DNA of 63,635 nucleotides from Telmatospirillum sp. (lineage in GTDB: Bacteria; Pseudomonadota; Alphaproteobacteria; Rhodospirillales; Magnetospirillaceae): assembly GCA_009712185.1 (NCBI GenBank), contig WASQ01000100.1, positions 41,884 through 105,518 on the forward strand, read 5' to 3'. Positions 33,740 to 43,315 of this stretch are shown here, in pieces (the first letter of the stretch is position 1; the number at the start of each line of letters is the position of its first letter). The position numbers and the translations under genes were made by a program. The notes under the pieces were generated by a model. It was not told the DNA's origin. It ran no database searches and saw only the letters and a list, made by a program, of their open reading frames with translations.

Positions 33740-36370
33740 ATGCAGACAGCAAACGACATCCGCAGCACGTTTCTCGACTTCTTTGCCAAGAACGGCCACG
33801 CCGCGGTTCCGTCCAGTCCACTGGTGCCGCGCAACGACCCGACATTGATGTTTACCAATGCCGGAATGGTGCAGTTCAAGAATGTTTTCACGGGCATGGA
33901 GAAGCGCGACTATGCGCGCGCGACCACATCGCAGAAATGCGTCCGTGCCGGTGGCAAACATAACGATCTTGACAATGTCGGCTATACCGCGCGCCACCAC
34001 ACCTTCTTCGAGATGTTGGGCAATTTTTCCTTCGGCGACTACTTCAAGGAAGGCGCCATCGACTTTGCCTGGCGGTTGATCACCAAGGAATATGGCCTGC
34101 CCGCCGACCGCCTGTCGGTCACCGTCTATCACACCGATGACGAGGCCTTCGACCTGTGGCGGCGCATTTCCGGTCTGCCGGAGCAGCGGATCATCCGCAT
34201 CCCGACCCATGATAACTTCTGGGCGATGGGCGACACCGGTCCCTGCGGTCCCTGTTCGGAAATTTTTTATGATCATGGACCGGAGATCGCCGGCGGCCCG
34301 CCCGGCAGCCCCGACGCCGATGGCGACCGTTTCATCGAGATCTGGAATCTGGTGTTCATGCAGTATGAGCAGGTGACGCCTGACGAGCGGGTTCCGCTGC
34401 CGCGTCCCTCCATCGACACCGGCATGGGGCTCGAACGTCTGGCGGCCGTTCTCCAGGGCGTCCACGACAACTATGACATCGATCTGTTCCGGGCCCTGAT
34501 CGCCGCGTCGGCGGATGCGTCGGGGGCGGATCCGGAGGGACCCCACCGGGTCTCGCACCGGGTGATCGCGGATCATCTGCGGTCCTCCTCCTTCCTCATC
34601 GCCGACGGCGTTCTGCCGTCCAATGAGGGGCGCGGCTATGTGCTGCGACGCATCATGCGCCGCGCGATGCGTCACGCAGAGCTGATGGGCTGCCGCGAGC
34701 CGCTTCTGTGGCGTCTGGTTCCGGCCCTGGTCGCGCAGATGGGACAGGCGTTCCCCGAACTGATCCGCGCGCAGGCGCTGATCACCGAGACGCTGAAGCT
34801 GGAGGAAACCCGGTTCAAGCAGACGCTGGAGCGCGGCCTCAAGCTGCTGGACGAGGAATCCGCCCGGCTTCCGGAAAAGGGCCGTCTCGACGGCGAGGTC
34901 GCCTTCCGCCTTTACGACACCTATGGCTTTCCTCTCGATCTGACCCAGGATGCCCTGAAGTCCCGTGGATTGTCGGTCGATGTGGCCGGCTTCGACGCCG
35001 CCATGGCCCGGCAGAAAGCGGAAGCACGGAAAGCCTGGGCCGGTTCCGGCGAGGCGGCGACTGAGGCGGTCTGGTTCGAAACCCGCGAGAAGGTCGGGTC
35101 CAGCGAGTTCCTGGGCTATGACACGGAACGCGCGGAAGGAAAAATCGTGGCTCTCCTGGTTGATGGAAAGCCCGTAACGACGGCCAAAGCCGGCGCCCAG
35201 GTGGCCCTGATCGCCAATCAGACCCCCTTTTACGGCGAATCCGGGGGGCAGATGGGCGATGCCGGAAGCATCGTCGTCGCCGGCAAGGGGCGGGTGACGG
35301 TTACCGACGCCCAGAAGAAGCTGGGCGATCTGATCGTGCATTTCGGGGCGGTCGAGGAGGGGGAAGTCGCCGTTGGCGATTTCGCCGATCTCGTGGTCGA
35401 CGGATCCCGGCGCAACGCGCTCAGGGCCCATCACTCGGCCACCCATCTGCTGCATGCGGCATTGCGCCACCAGCTTGGCGATCACGTCACGCAGAAGGGA
35501 TCTCTGGTCGCGCCGGATCGCCTGCGATTCGATATCAGCCATAACAAAAGCCTGTCGGCCGCGGACATCCGTCAGATCGAGGAGGAGGTCAACGACCGTA
35601 TCCGTGCCAATCTGCCGGTCGAGACCCTGCTGACGACCCCGGACGCCGCCATTGAGGCGGGCGCCATGGCGCTGTTCGGTGAAAAATACGGTGACGAGGT
35701 GCGCGTGGTCTCGATGGGCGAGGGCGCGGACAAATACTCTGTCGAACTGTGCGGCGGTACCCATGTCCGGCGGACCGGCGATATCGGTCTGATGAAGGTG
35801 GTCGGAGAAAGCGCGGTCGCTGCCGGCGTCCGGCGGATCGAGGCCGTCGTCGGCGCCGCCGCGGAGGTCTGGGTCGCGGAGCAGAACGACCTGCTGACCC
35901 GGGCGGCCCACGCCCTGAAGGCCACGCCGGGCGAGTTGCCCGGCCGCGTCGAGGCCCTGCTTGAGGAAAAGCGGCGTCTGGAACGGGATATTTCGGACCT
36001 GCGGCGCCAGATGGCGACCGGTGGTGGACAGGCCGCCAACAAGACGGTGTCCGGCATCACCTTTGCCGGCCGGTTGCTGGAGGGGGTGCCCGCCAAGGAT
36101 CTGAAAGGAATGGCCGATGAGGTCAAGAAGCAGATCGGATCCGGCGTGATCGCCCTGCTGAGCGTGGCCGATGGCAAGGCGTCGCTGGTGGTGGCCGTGA
36201 CTGAGGATCTCACGGCCCGTTTCTCCGCCGTCACTCTGGTGCGCGCCGGGGCGGAAGCGCTCGGGGGCAAGGGCGGGGGCGGGCGGCCGGACATGGCTCA
36301 GGCCGGCGGTCCCGACAACGGACATGCGGCCGACGCCCTGGCCGCCATCGAAGCCGCCCTGGCTTCGTAA
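33740..36370 (+). CDS. alaS: alanyl-tRNA synthetase
   Basis: AlaS charges tRNA-Ala. The 876-residue product has the class II core ([37 protein letters not shown]), the editing domain with zinc-type motifs [12 protein letters not shown] and [13 protein letters not shown], and a C-terminal DHHA1-like oligomerisation domain with [11 protein letters not shown]. Length is normal. It follows recA on the same strand but is separated by a strong hairpin, so it is probably transcribed independently. Confidence 0.98.
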   Translation: MQTANDIRSTFLDFFAKNGHAAVPSSPLVPRNDPTLMFTNAGMVQFKNVFTGMEKRDYARATTSQKCVRAGGKHNDLDNVGYTARHHTFFEMLGNFSFGDYFKEGAIDFAWRLITKEYGLPADRLSVTVYHTDDEAFDLWRRISGLPEQRIIRIPTHDNFWAMGDTGPCGPCSEIFYDHGPEIAGGPPGSPDADGDRFIEIWNLVFMQYEQVTPDERVPLPRPSIDTGMGLERLAAVLQGVHDNYDIDLFRALIAASADASGADPEGPHRVSHRVIADHLRSSSFLIADGVLPSNEGRGYVLRRIMRRAMRHAELMGCREPLLWRLVPALVAQMGQAFPELIRAQALITETLKLEETRFKQTLERGLKLLDEESARLPEKGRLDGEVAFRLYDTYGFPLDLTQDALKSRGLSVDVAGFDAAMARQKAEARKAWAGSGEAATEAVWFETREKVGSSEFLGYDTERAEGKIVALLVDGKPVTTAKAGAQVALIANQTPFYGESGGQMGDAGSIVVAGKGRVTVTDAQKKLGDLIVHFGAVEEGEVAVGDFADLVVDGSRRNALRAHHSATHLLHAALRHQLGDHVTQKGSLVAPDRLRFDISHNKSLSAADIRQIEEEVNDRIRANLPVETLLTTPDAAIEAGAMALFGEKYGDEVRVVSMGEGADKYSVELCGGTHVRRTGDIGLMKVVGESAVAAGVRRIEAVVGAAAEVWVAEQNDLLTRAAHALKATPGELPGRVEALLEEKRRLERDISDLRRQMATGGGQAANKTVSGITFAGRLLEGVPAKDLKGMADEVKKQIGSGVIALLSVADGKASLVVAVTEDLTARFSAVTLVRAGAEALGGKGGGGRPDMAQAGGPDNGHAADALAAIEAALAS

Positions 36371-36466
36371 CGGCACCGGGACCGGAAGACGGCCGTCTTC
36401 CGGTCCGGCTTCCCCCTGCCCTTTGGGAGGGGGATATGCGGAATTGTGCACCGCACAAAATATGTC

Positions 36467-36494
36467 TTGCAACCAGCAGTATTTTAGGTATTCT
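36467..36494 (+). promoter_or_regulatory. phasin gene promoter
   Basis: TTGCAA (36467-36472) and TATTCT (36489-36494) with a 16-bp spacer lie about 75 bp before the phasin start. This is one of the better sigma-70-type matches in the window and would suit a highly expressed granule protein. Confidence 0.6.
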
Positions 36495-36502
36495 CCCTGA
36501 TG

Positions 36503-36513
36503 TTGCAGTGCAG
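36503..36513 (+). promoter_or_regulatory. candidate PhaR operator
   Basis: TTGC-AGT-GCAG differs at one base from the PhaR motif CTGC-N3-GCAG described in Rhodobacter and Paracoccus. It sits just after the -10 box, where a repressor would block the phasin promoter. The regulator gene itself is not in the window. Confidence 0.4.
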
Positions 36514-36567
36514 CAATCGCCAGGGGCGATTGGCACCGCCCCAACCTAGTTCAGCGAGGATGCACCG

Positions 36568-36918
36568 ATGCCCGTTCAGAATTTCGATCAGTTCGTCGCT
36601 TTCGGAAAAGACAATGTCGAGGCCTTCGTCAAGAGCGGCACCCTGGCCGTCAAGGGCTTCGAGGATCTGGCCAAGGCCTATTCCGTGTTCGCCAGCCAGT
36701 CGATCGAGCAGACCTCCGCCGCTGTCAAGGCTCTGAGCGCCGCCAAGAACCCGGCCGAGTTCCAGAGCATTTACAACGGCCTCACCAAGACCGGCATCGA
36801 GACCTTCATCGCCGAAAGCCGCAAGCTGCAGGAGCTGGCCAACAGCGTCGTCACCACTTCCGTCGCCCCGCTCAATGCCCGGGTGCAGGCGTTCTCGACG
36901 TTGTTCAAGGCGGCCTGA
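36568..36918 (+). CDS. phasin family protein
   Basis: Phasins coat polyhydroxyalkanoate granules. The 116-residue helical product has the family pattern: [20 protein letters not shown], then an Ala-rich amphipathic helix ([18 protein letters not shown]), then [19 protein letters not shown] and a C-terminal hydrophobic end. No signal peptide. It is monocistronic: own promoter, likely PhaR site, and an intrinsic terminator at 36952. No PHA synthase is visible here, so polymer production is inferred. Confidence 0.9.
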   Translation: MPVQNFDQFVAFGKDNVEAFVKSGTLAVKGFEDLAKAYSVFASQSIEQTSAAVKALSAAKNPAEFQSIYNGLTKTGIETFIAESRKLQELANSVVTTSVAPLNARVQAFSTLFKAA

Positions 36919-36951
36919 GCCGTTCCCTTTCATTAAGACCCGTTGCTGCGG

Positions 36952-36981
36952 GGCCCGGTGTCTCAGACGCCGGGCCTTTTT
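36952..36981 (+). terminator. intrinsic terminator after the phasin gene
   Basis: GGCCCGG-TGTCT pairs with AGACG-CCGGGCC to give a near-perfect 12-bp stem with a very short loop, followed directly by TTTTT. A textbook terminator shape. Confidence 0.9.
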
Positions 36982-37045
36982 CTGTTTGACGCCGGCCGGC
37001 ATTGGCCGTCCAATAGACGCCCCTCCCACCCGACTGACGAACGAC

Positions 37046-38569
37046 ATGCCCTATTCCTCGTTGCGCGATTTCATGGCCCGTCTCGAAAAGGATGGCCGTC
37101 TGGTCCGCGTCGCGGAGCCGGTGTCACCGGTTCTCGAGATGACCGAAATCCAGACCCGCCTTCTGGCCGAGGGCGGGCCGGCCGTGCTGTTCGAGAACGT
37201 TGTCGGCAAAGAGGGGCAACGCTATGGGATGCCGGTGCTGGTCAATCTTTTCGGCACTATCGAGCGGGTCGCCTGGGGCATGGACCGCGAACCCCATCAA
37301 TTGCGCGAAATTGGCGAAACTCTGGCGTTCCTGAAGCAACCCGAGCCCCCGGGCGGCTGGCGGGAGGCGATCGAGATGCTGCCTCTGCTGCGGACGGTCA
37401 TGGCCATGCGGCCGAAGACCGTGGGATCGGCCCCCTGCCAGGAGATCGTCCTGACGGGCGACGATATCGATCTGGCGGCGCTTCCGATCCAAAGCTGCTG
37501 GCCGGGCGAGCCGGCGCCGCTGATCACCTGGCCGCTGGTCGTGACACAGGGTCCCAATCCCCGGGGAACCGACGCCGACCGGCGGGACGCCTTCAATCTT
37601 GGCATCTACCGGATGCAGGTCACGGGCCGCAAGACCACGCTGATGCGCTGGTTGCGTCATCGGGGCGGCGCCCAGCATTACCAGCGCTGGGGGGAGGGGC
37701 GGGCCGAGCCGTTGCCCGCCGCCGTGGTGATCGGTGCCGATCCGGGAACCATCCTGGCCGCCGTCACCCCCGTGCCGGACACCTTGTCGGAATATCAGTT
37801 TGCCGGTCTGCTGCGCGGTCGCAAGGTCGATCTGGTCGATTGCCGGACGGTTCCGCTCAAAGTCCCGGCGCAAGCCGAAATCGTGCTTGAGGGCCATGTG
37901 TCCCTCAACGATTATGGTGATGAGGGGCCTTACGGCGATCACACGGGTTATTACAACGCAGTTGAGAAGTTCCCCGTGTTCACCGTGTCCGCGATCACCA
38001 TGCGGCGGAATCCGATCTATCTGTCAACCTTCACCGGCCGGCCGCCCGACGAACCTTCGGTGCTGGGGGAGGCGTTGAATGAAGTGTTCATTCCGCTTCT
38101 GTCGCAGCAGTTCCCCGAGATCGTTGATTTCTGGCTTCCACCGGAAGGCTGTTCCTACCGGATCGCGGTGGTGTCGATCCGCAAATCCTATCCGGGGCAC
38201 GCGCGCCGGGTCATGATGGGGGTCTGGTCCTTCCTGCGGCAGTTCGTCTACACGAAGTTCGTGATCGTGGTCGATGATGACATCAATGCCCGTGACTGGA
38301 AGGATGTGATGTGGGCGATTTCGACCCGCATGGATCCCGCCAGGGATATCATGGTGGTGGAGAACACGCCCATCGACTATCTGGACTTTGCGTCTCCGGA
38401 GTCCGGCCTTGGGGGAAAGCTCGGGCTGGACGCCACCAACAAGATGCCGCCGGAGACCCATCGGGACTGGGGGACCAAGATCCGGATGGATCCCTCGGTG
38501 GTCGAGGACGTAACCCGCAAATGGGAACGCTACGGCCTGCCGGGAAGCGGCCGGCCGATCTGGAAGTGA
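37046..38569 (+). CDS. ubiD: UbiD family decarboxylase (ubiquinone biosynthesis)
   Basis: UbiD decarboxylates 4-hydroxy-3-polyprenylbenzoate with prenylated FMN. The 507-residue product starts [17 protein letters not shown] and shows the family blocks [34 protein letters not shown] (with the catalytic-type Glu region) and [20 protein letters not shown]. An in-frame start at 36875 would run through the phasin gene and its terminator, so the ATG at 37046 is preferred. pmbA follows 61 bp later. UbiX, which makes the cofactor, is not in the window. Confidence 0.92.
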   Translation: MPYSSLRDFMARLEKDGRLVRVAEPVSPVLEMTEIQTRLLAEGGPAVLFENVVGKEGQRYGMPVLVNLFGTIERVAWGMDREPHQLREIGETLAFLKQPEPPGGWREAIEMLPLLRTVMAMRPKTVGSAPCQEIVLTGDDIDLAALPIQSCWPGEPAPLITWPLVVTQGPNPRGTDADRRDAFNLGIYRMQVTGRKTTLMRWLRHRGGAQHYQRWGEGRAEPLPAAVVIGADPGTILAAVTPVPDTLSEYQFAGLLRGRKVDLVDCRTVPLKVPAQAEIVLEGHVSLNDYGDEGPYGDHTGYYNAVEKFPVFTVSAITMRRNPIYLSTFTGRPPDEPSVLGEALNEVFIPLLSQQFPEIVDFWLPPEGCSYRIAVVSIRKSYPGHARRVMMGVWSFLRQFVYTKFVIVVDDDINARDWKDVMWAISTRMDPARDIMVVENTPIDYLDFASPESGLGGKLGLDATNKMPPETHRDWGTKIRMDPSVVEDVTRKWERYGLPGSGRPIWK

Positions 38570-38630
38570 TTGTTCCTTTCGCCCTCCGGCGACGGGGCGG
38601 TGACGTTTTCCTTGGGAAGGAGCCCTGCTG

Positions 38631-39974
38631 ATGTCCGCCGATGACGCTTTGACCCTGTTGTCCGACCTGATCGCCAAGGCGAAGGCCGCCGGCGCCGACG
38701 CCGCCGACGCCCTGCTGTTCGATCAGTCCTCCCTCTCGGTCGCCTTCCGTCTGGGGCGGCCGGAAAAGGTGGAACGGTCGGAGGCGGGAGATGTCGGCCT
38801 TCGCGTCCTGATCGGCCATCATCAGGCCTTCGTGTCCTCGTCGGACCGGAGTGGCGCGGCGCTTGCCGACCTGGTGGACAGGGCGGTGGCCATGGCCCGG
38901 ACCGTGCCGGAGGATCCGTTCTGCGGTCTCGCCGATCCCGATCAGTTGGCCCGCGCCCTTCCCGTTCTGGATATCTGCGATCCCGTCGAGCCGGCGGCTG
39001 ATCTTCTGGTCGAACGGGCCCGGCGCGCCGAGGATGCCGCCCGGGCCGTCTCCGGGGTGACCAATTCCGAAGGGGCGGAAGCCGGGTGGGGGCGCTATTT
39101 TGTGGCGCTCGTCACCTCGAACGGCTTCGCGCACAGTTACGACGGCTCCAGCTCCCACATCTCCGCCTCGGTTCTGGCGGGCGACGCCGGGACCGGGATG
39201 GAGCGCGACTATGATTTCACCTCGGCCGTCTATGGCGCCGACCTTCGCCTTCCCGAGGAGGTCGGCCGCGAGGCCGGCCTGCGCGCGGTCCGCAGGCTGG
39301 GCGCCAGGAAGGCGCGGACCGCCCGGCTGCCGATCCTCTTCGATCCCCGGGTGTCACACACTCTGCTCGGACATTTCGCCGGCGCCATCAATGGCAGCTC
39401 GATCGCCCGGGGGACCAGTTTCCTGAAGGACAGCCTGGGCCGTCAGGTGTTCGCCGACGGCATCACGGTGATCGACGACCCGCACCGCGCCCGTGGTTTG
39501 CGGTCGAAGCCCTGTGACGGCGAGGGTGTTGCCAACCGCCGGCGCGCGCTCGTGGACAAGGGCGCCCTGACCTCGTGGCTGCTGGATCTCCGTTCCGCCC
39601 GGCAGTTGGGGCTGCAAACCACCGGACATGCGTCGCGCGGCGTCGGCGGTCCGCCCTCGCCATCCGTCACCAATCTCTGGATGGAGCCGGGCGCCATTAC
39701 ACCCGCCGAGATGATTTCGGATATCCCGGAAGGGCTCTATGTGACAGAGCTGTTCGGCATGGGGGTCAATGGGGTCACCGGCGACTATTCCCGCGGAGCC
39801 GCCGGCTTCTGGATCGAGGGCGGGGAACTGACCCATCCCGTGAACGAAATCACCGTTGCCGGAAATCTCAAAGACATGTTCCGGCATCTGACGCCGGCCA
39901 ATGATCTGGTGTTCCGCTACGGGACGGACGCGCCGACCATCCGGGTCGACGGCATGACCATCGCCGGGGCCTGA
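38631..39974 (+). CDS. pmbA: TldE/PmbA family metalloprotease subunit
   Basis: The TldD/TldE heterodimer degrades unfolded peptides and matures some RiPPs. The 447-residue product matches the TldE/PmbA side: early ALTLLSDLIAKAKAAGADAA, middle GLRAVRRLGARKARTARLP, and the conserved C-terminal EGLYVTELFGMGVNGVTGDY and GFWIEGGELTHPVNEIT. It lacks the HExxxH zinc motif of TldD, as expected for TldE. The ribosome site is AAGGAGC. No tldD partner is seen in the window. Confidence 0.92.
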   Translation: MSADDALTLLSDLIAKAKAAGADAADALLFDQSSLSVAFRLGRPEKVERSEAGDVGLRVLIGHHQAFVSSSDRSGAALADLVDRAVAMARTVPEDPFCGLADPDQLARALPVLDICDPVEPAADLLVERARRAEDAARAVSGVTNSEGAEAGWGRYFVALVTSNGFAHSYDGSSSHISASVLAGDAGTGMERDYDFTSAVYGADLRLPEEVGREAGLRAVRRLGARKARTARLPILFDPRVSHTLLGHFAGAINGSSIARGTSFLKDSLGRQVFADGITVIDDPHRARGLRSKPCDGEGVANRRRALVDKGALTSWLLDLRSARQLGLQTTGHASRGVGGPPSPSVTNLWMEPGAITPAEMISDIPEGLYVTELFGMGVNGVTGDYSRGAAGFWIEGGELTHPVNEITVAGNLKDMFRHLTPANDLVFRYGTDAPTIRVDGMTIAGA

Positions 39975-40047
39975 GGGACGCGGGCTCAAGCACTACTTGG
40001 GCCGGAAAAGGGGGCGCCCGGTCCCGCGGTCATCGCGCGACGATTCC

Positions 40048-40166
40048 TCAATCGGGCCCCCAAGTCGGGCCCTCAATCGGGCCCCCAAGTCGGGCCCTCA
40101 ATCGGGCCCTCAATCGGGCCCCCAAGTCGGGCCCTTAATCGGGCCCCCGGTCAGGCCCTTAATCGG
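40048..40166. repeat. tandem array of a 12-13 bp unit at the 3' end of the lipid kinase gene
   Basis: About ten copies of two alternating units, TCAATCGGGCCC(C) and CAAGTCGGGCCC, fill the space between pmbA and the convergent lipid kinase gene. On the minus strand the unit reads GGGCCCGATTAA/GA, the same as the last codons and stop of the lipid kinase (CCC GAT TAA). The array therefore looks like serial duplication of that gene's end. There are no unique spacers, so it is not CRISPR. Confidence 0.9.
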
Positions 40167-41082
40167 GGACGATCAGATCCAGGGTCCGGTCGGCAATTTC
40201 GATGCTGACCGGCAGGGACGCGATGATATCGCCGTCGCCCTGGACCGGCAGTCCGGCCGCACCGTCGATGACGAGCCGTTTTGCCGGCAGGATGCGAACG
40301 TCGGGCAGCGCCCACAGTCGCCCCAGAACAAGGGCCACGCCATAGCGCAGGACGTGGGGCCATCCCCCGTGCTCAAACAGGCAGACCTCGAAGCTGGGAG
40401 TGCCGAGATCCGCATCCGGCGCGGCGACGAAGGGGCCGCCATAGTGACGTCCGTTACAGACCACCACCGATCGCGCGTGATGCTGTTGTCCGTCGATGCT
40501 GACACGGCAGACCGGAAATCCATAGCGAAGCGCCTGGCTCAGGGTTTCCACCACATAGGCGATTTTTCCGGTGTGCCGTTTCAGCGCCAGGTCGATGTTT
40601 GACACCACATGGGCGTCGAAGCCCACCCCCGCCATCATGATGAAATGCCGCCCATTGGCCCGACCCAGGTGAACCGGCAACCGGACGCCGTCGGTAATGG
40701 CGGCGGCGATGGTGGCCGCGCGGCCCCGGAGCCCGATTTCCTGGGCGAGAACATTCGCCGTGCCCAGCGGAATGATGGCTAACGGCGGAACCGGGAACGG
40801 CGCCGCGACGAGGCCGTTGGCAACCTCGTTGATGGTGCCGTCGCCACCCGCCGCAATCACCACATCGACGTCGGAGGCAGGGATCGCGGCCGCCGTGACC
40901 TCCGCGTCGCCCGCCCGCGTCGTCTCGTGAAGGGTGACCTGACATCCCCGTTGTTCCAGTTGTGTCAGCGTGGCCTGAAGGCGCCGCCGCTTCCATTGAC
41001 CGGCGGTGGGGTTGTAAATCACCAGAACCCGCCTGCGGCGAATCCCGGGTTCCGTCGCTCTGTGAGGCAGGGTCAGATCCAT
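40159..41082 (-). CDS. diacylglycerol kinase family lipid kinase
   Basis: A 307-residue member of the DAGK/sphingosine kinase-like family, which phosphorylates lipids with ATP. It has the nucleotide loop IYNPTAGQWKRRRL, the signature IAAGGDGTINEVANGLV and PLGTANVLAQEIGL, and the C-terminal YegS-like lobe (QGDGDIIASLPVSIEI). The start is placed at the ATG at 41082; an in-frame ATG at 41118 lies within the likely promoter. The stop lies in the first unit of the tandem repeat. The substrate is not predictable. Confidence 0.9.
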   Translation of the reverse strand: MDLTLPHRATEPGIRRRRVLVIYNPTAGQWKRRRLQATLTQLEQRGCQVTLHETTRAGDAEVTAAAIPASDVDVVIAAGGDGTINEVANGLVAAPFPVPPLAIIPLGTANVLAQEIGLRGRAATIAAAITDGVRLPVHLGRANGRHFIMMAGVGFDAHVVSNIDLALKRHTGKIAYVVETLSQALRYGFPVCRVSIDGQQHHARSVVVCNGRHYGGPFVAAPDADLGTPSFEVCLFEHGGWPHVLRYGVALVLGRLWALPDVRILPAKRLVIDGAAGLPVQGDGDIIASLPVSIEIADRTLDLIVPD

Positions 41083-41089
41083 GGGTCCG

Positions 41090-41118
41090 TCTATACCTTT
41101 CGGACGATAAGTCATCAA
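41090..41118 (-). promoter_or_regulatory. promoter of the lipid kinase gene, possibly leaderless
   Basis: On the minus strand TTGATG (41118-41113) and TATAGA (41095-41090) have a 17-bp spacer. The predicted transcript start falls at about 41083, at or next to the chosen ATG, so the message could be leaderless. Confidence 0.4.
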
Positions 41119-41260
41119 TGAAGATTGCGTGACAATATTTGGTCATATTTATGAAATAACAAGAAGCAACCTACAATGTTTATGTACAACGCAGCGCGCG
41201 GCCTACTATAAGCCTGTCTGGTTCCGGTTTGGGGCCGGAGGCAGGTGGACGGCAACGGCG

Positions 41261-42061
41261 ATGACGGTGATGTCCGGCGTGCAGATATATCGCGCGATCT
41301 GGATCTCCGACGTGCATTTGGGCACGCGGGGTTGCAAGGCGGAATTTCTTCTCGATTTTCTGAAATGTACCGACTCCGACTATCTCTATCTGGTCGGCGA
41401 TATGATCGACGGCTGGCGTCTCCGTCGGTCCTGGTACTGGCCCCAGGCCCATAACGACGTTGTCCAGAAGCTGTTGCGCAAGGCCCGGAAAGGCACCCGG
41501 GTCTTTTTTATTCCGGGCAATCACGACGAATTCGCGCGGGACTATCTTGAGTTCAATTTCGGCGAAGTCCAGGTCCTGAACGAAACTGTGCATCAGGCCA
41601 AGGACGGGCGGCGCTTCCTGGTCATGCACGGAGACCAGTTCGATGGCGTCGTGAAATATGCGAAGTGGCTGGCCTATCTCGGAGACCATGCCTACACCCT
41701 GGCGCTGGCCATGAACCATTGGTTCAACACGCTGCGCCGGAAACTGGGCTATCCCTACTGGTCCCTGTCGGCCTATCTGAAACACAAAGTGAAAAACGCC
41801 GTGCAGTTCATCGCCCAGTTCGAGGAGGCGATGATCGATGTCGCCCGGCTGCGGGGTGTCGATGGCGTCATCTGCGGCCATATCCATCATGCCGAACTGA
41901 GGGAGATCGGCGGCATCTGCTACGCCAATGACGGTGACTGGGTCGAAAGCTGCACGGCCCTGGTCGAACATCTCGACGGACGATTTGAGATCGTGCGATG
42001 GGCCGAACAGCGGCAGTTGTCGTTGTTCGAGGAGCCCGCGCTTCCCGCAACCCAGAAATAG
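41261..42061 (+). CDS. UDP-2,3-diacylglucosamine diphosphatase-like metallophosphoesterase
   Basis: A 266-residue calcineurin-like phosphoesterase resembling LpxH-type enzymes (lipid A synthesis; COG2908). Metal-binding motifs are in order: WISDVHLG, LVGDMIDGW, FIPGNHDEFARD, VMHGDQFD and the final GHIHHAEL. The start is taken as the ATG at 41261, with an alternative at 41270. It runs straight into the GT4 glycosyltransferase gene (13-bp gap), a pair common in alphaproteobacteria. Whether it is the lipid A enzyme or a related hydrolase cannot be settled from sequence alone. Confidence 0.85.
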   Translation: MTVMSGVQIYRAIWISDVHLGTRGCKAEFLLDFLKCTDSDYLYLVGDMIDGWRLRRSWYWPQAHNDVVQKLLRKARKGTRVFFIPGNHDEFARDYLEFNFGEVQVLNETVHQAKDGRRFLVMHGDQFDGVVKYAKWLAYLGDHAYTLALAMNHWFNTLRRKLGYPYWSLSAYLKHKVKNAVQFIAQFEEAMIDVARLRGVDGVICGHIHHAELREIGGICYANDGDWVESCTALVEHLDGRFEIVRWAEQRQLSLFEEPALPATQK

Positions 42062-42074
42062 GGCGCCCTCCTCC

Positions 42075-43124
42075 ATGCGCATCCTTGTCGTCACCGATGC
42101 CTGGTATCCCCAGGTCAATGGCGTGGTCCGCACCCTGGGAACCCTGCGCGAGGAACTGATGCGCGTCGGCCACGAGGTCGTCTTCGTGACTCCCGACCAG
42201 TTCCGCAGCCTTCCCTGTCCGACCTACCCGGAAATCCGTTTAGCCATCCGGCCGGGCCGGCGCCTGGCGCGCACCATCGAGGCCAACCAGCCCTGCGCGA
42301 TCCATATCGCGACGGAGGGGCCGCTGGGATGGGCGGCCAGACGGTATTGCCTGAAGCGCCGCGTTCCTTTCACGACGGCCTATCACACCAAGTTTCCCGA
42401 ATATATTCGCGCCCGTTTCCGGATTCCGCTGCCGCTCAGCTATCGCATCATGCGCCGCTTCCACGATCCGTCGGCCACCATCATGGTCGCCACCCAGACG
42501 ATCCAGAACGAGTTGGAGACCCGCGGTTTCCGGAAGATCCGCCGCTGGTCGCGCGGTGTCGACACCAGCCTGTTCCGCCCCCGTTCGATTGAGGAAATCC
42601 GAGCCCTGGCGCCCAGTCTCGCCGATCTGCCGAAGCCGGTCTTTCTTTACGTCGGACGGGTCGCGGTGGAGAAGAACATCGCCGCGTTCCTGGCGGCGGA
42701 CCTTGGTGGCAGCAAGGTCGTGGTCGGCGACGGCCCCCAGTTGGACGACCTGCGACGCCGCCATCCCGATGTCCTGTTTACCGGCGCGAGGCAGGGCGAG
42801 GAACTGGCAGCCTGCTATTCCGCCGCGTCGGTGTTCGTGTTTCCCAGCCGGACCGATACGTTTGGATTGGTCCTGCTGGAGGCGCTGGCCTCCGGTGTTC
42901 CGGTGGCCGCCTATCCGGTCCCCGGGCCCCTCGATGTCATCGGCGGGTCGCCCGCCGGGGTCCTGGACGAGGACCTGGGCCGCGCGGCCCGGTCGGCACT
43001 GGGCATTCCTCCGGACGTCTGCCGGGCCCACGCGCTGGCCTTCTCCTGGGAAGCCTGCACCCATCAGTTTCTCGACAATCTGTCCCCCTTCGATCCCCAG
43101 GCGCTGGCAGTCCGCGCGTCCTGA
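42075..43124 (+). CDS. GT4-family glycosyltransferase
   Basis: A 349-residue GT-B enzyme of family 4. It starts MRILVVTDAWYPQVNGVVRT, a segment typical of the alpha-mannosyl/glucosyl transferases acting on lipids (MgtA/DgdA-like). The donor-binding half has FLYVGRVAVEKNI and the EX7E-type motif region FPSRTDTFGLVLLEALASG. The start is the ATG at 42075, 13 bp after the phosphoesterase stop. It may make a glycolipid; the acceptor is unknown. Confidence 0.88.
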   Translation: MRILVVTDAWYPQVNGVVRTLGTLREELMRVGHEVVFVTPDQFRSLPCPTYPEIRLAIRPGRRLARTIEANQPCAIHIATEGPLGWAARRYCLKRRVPFTTAYHTKFPEYIRARFRIPLPLSYRIMRRFHDPSATIMVATQTIQNELETRGFRKIRRWSRGVDTSLFRPRSIEEIRALAPSLADLPKPVFLYVGRVAVEKNIAAFLAADLGGSKVVVGDGPQLDDLRRRHPDVLFTGARQGEELAACYSAASVFVFPSRTDTFGLVLLEALASGVPVAAYPVPGPLDVIGGSPAGVLDEDLGRAARSALGIPPDVCRAHALAFSWEACTHQFLDNLSPFDPQALAVRAS

Positions 43125-43315
43125 GATGAATCGGAAAGGCCGGCCGGAGCACCCATCCGGCATAGGCCGGCATCTGCCGCGGCAGCGTCGAAATCACATA
43201 AATAGCAGCGTTTATAAGGCTCTGGATACCCACACTGGAATGTCCCCAGATGAGGATAGTATGACTCTGCTGGATGGCATAGAGTTCTTCCAATTCGGGA
43301 TACCAAGGAGCTGTC

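Noticed and set aside
33677-36544. 955-codon minus-strand frame opposite alaS
   Set aside because: Antisense shadow of an unmistakable alanyl-tRNA synthetase.
40048-40166. CRISPR array
   Set aside because: Units are 12-13 bp and directly adjacent with no unique spacers, and no cas gene is present.
43125-43315. tRNA or small RNA gene in intergenic regions
   Set aside because: I looked for T-loop (GGTTCRANTCC) and acceptor pairing in the larger gaps (5145-5505, 33406-33739, 43125-43315, 54905-55495, 59543-59828) and found none convincing. An automated tRNA/Rfam scan would settle it.
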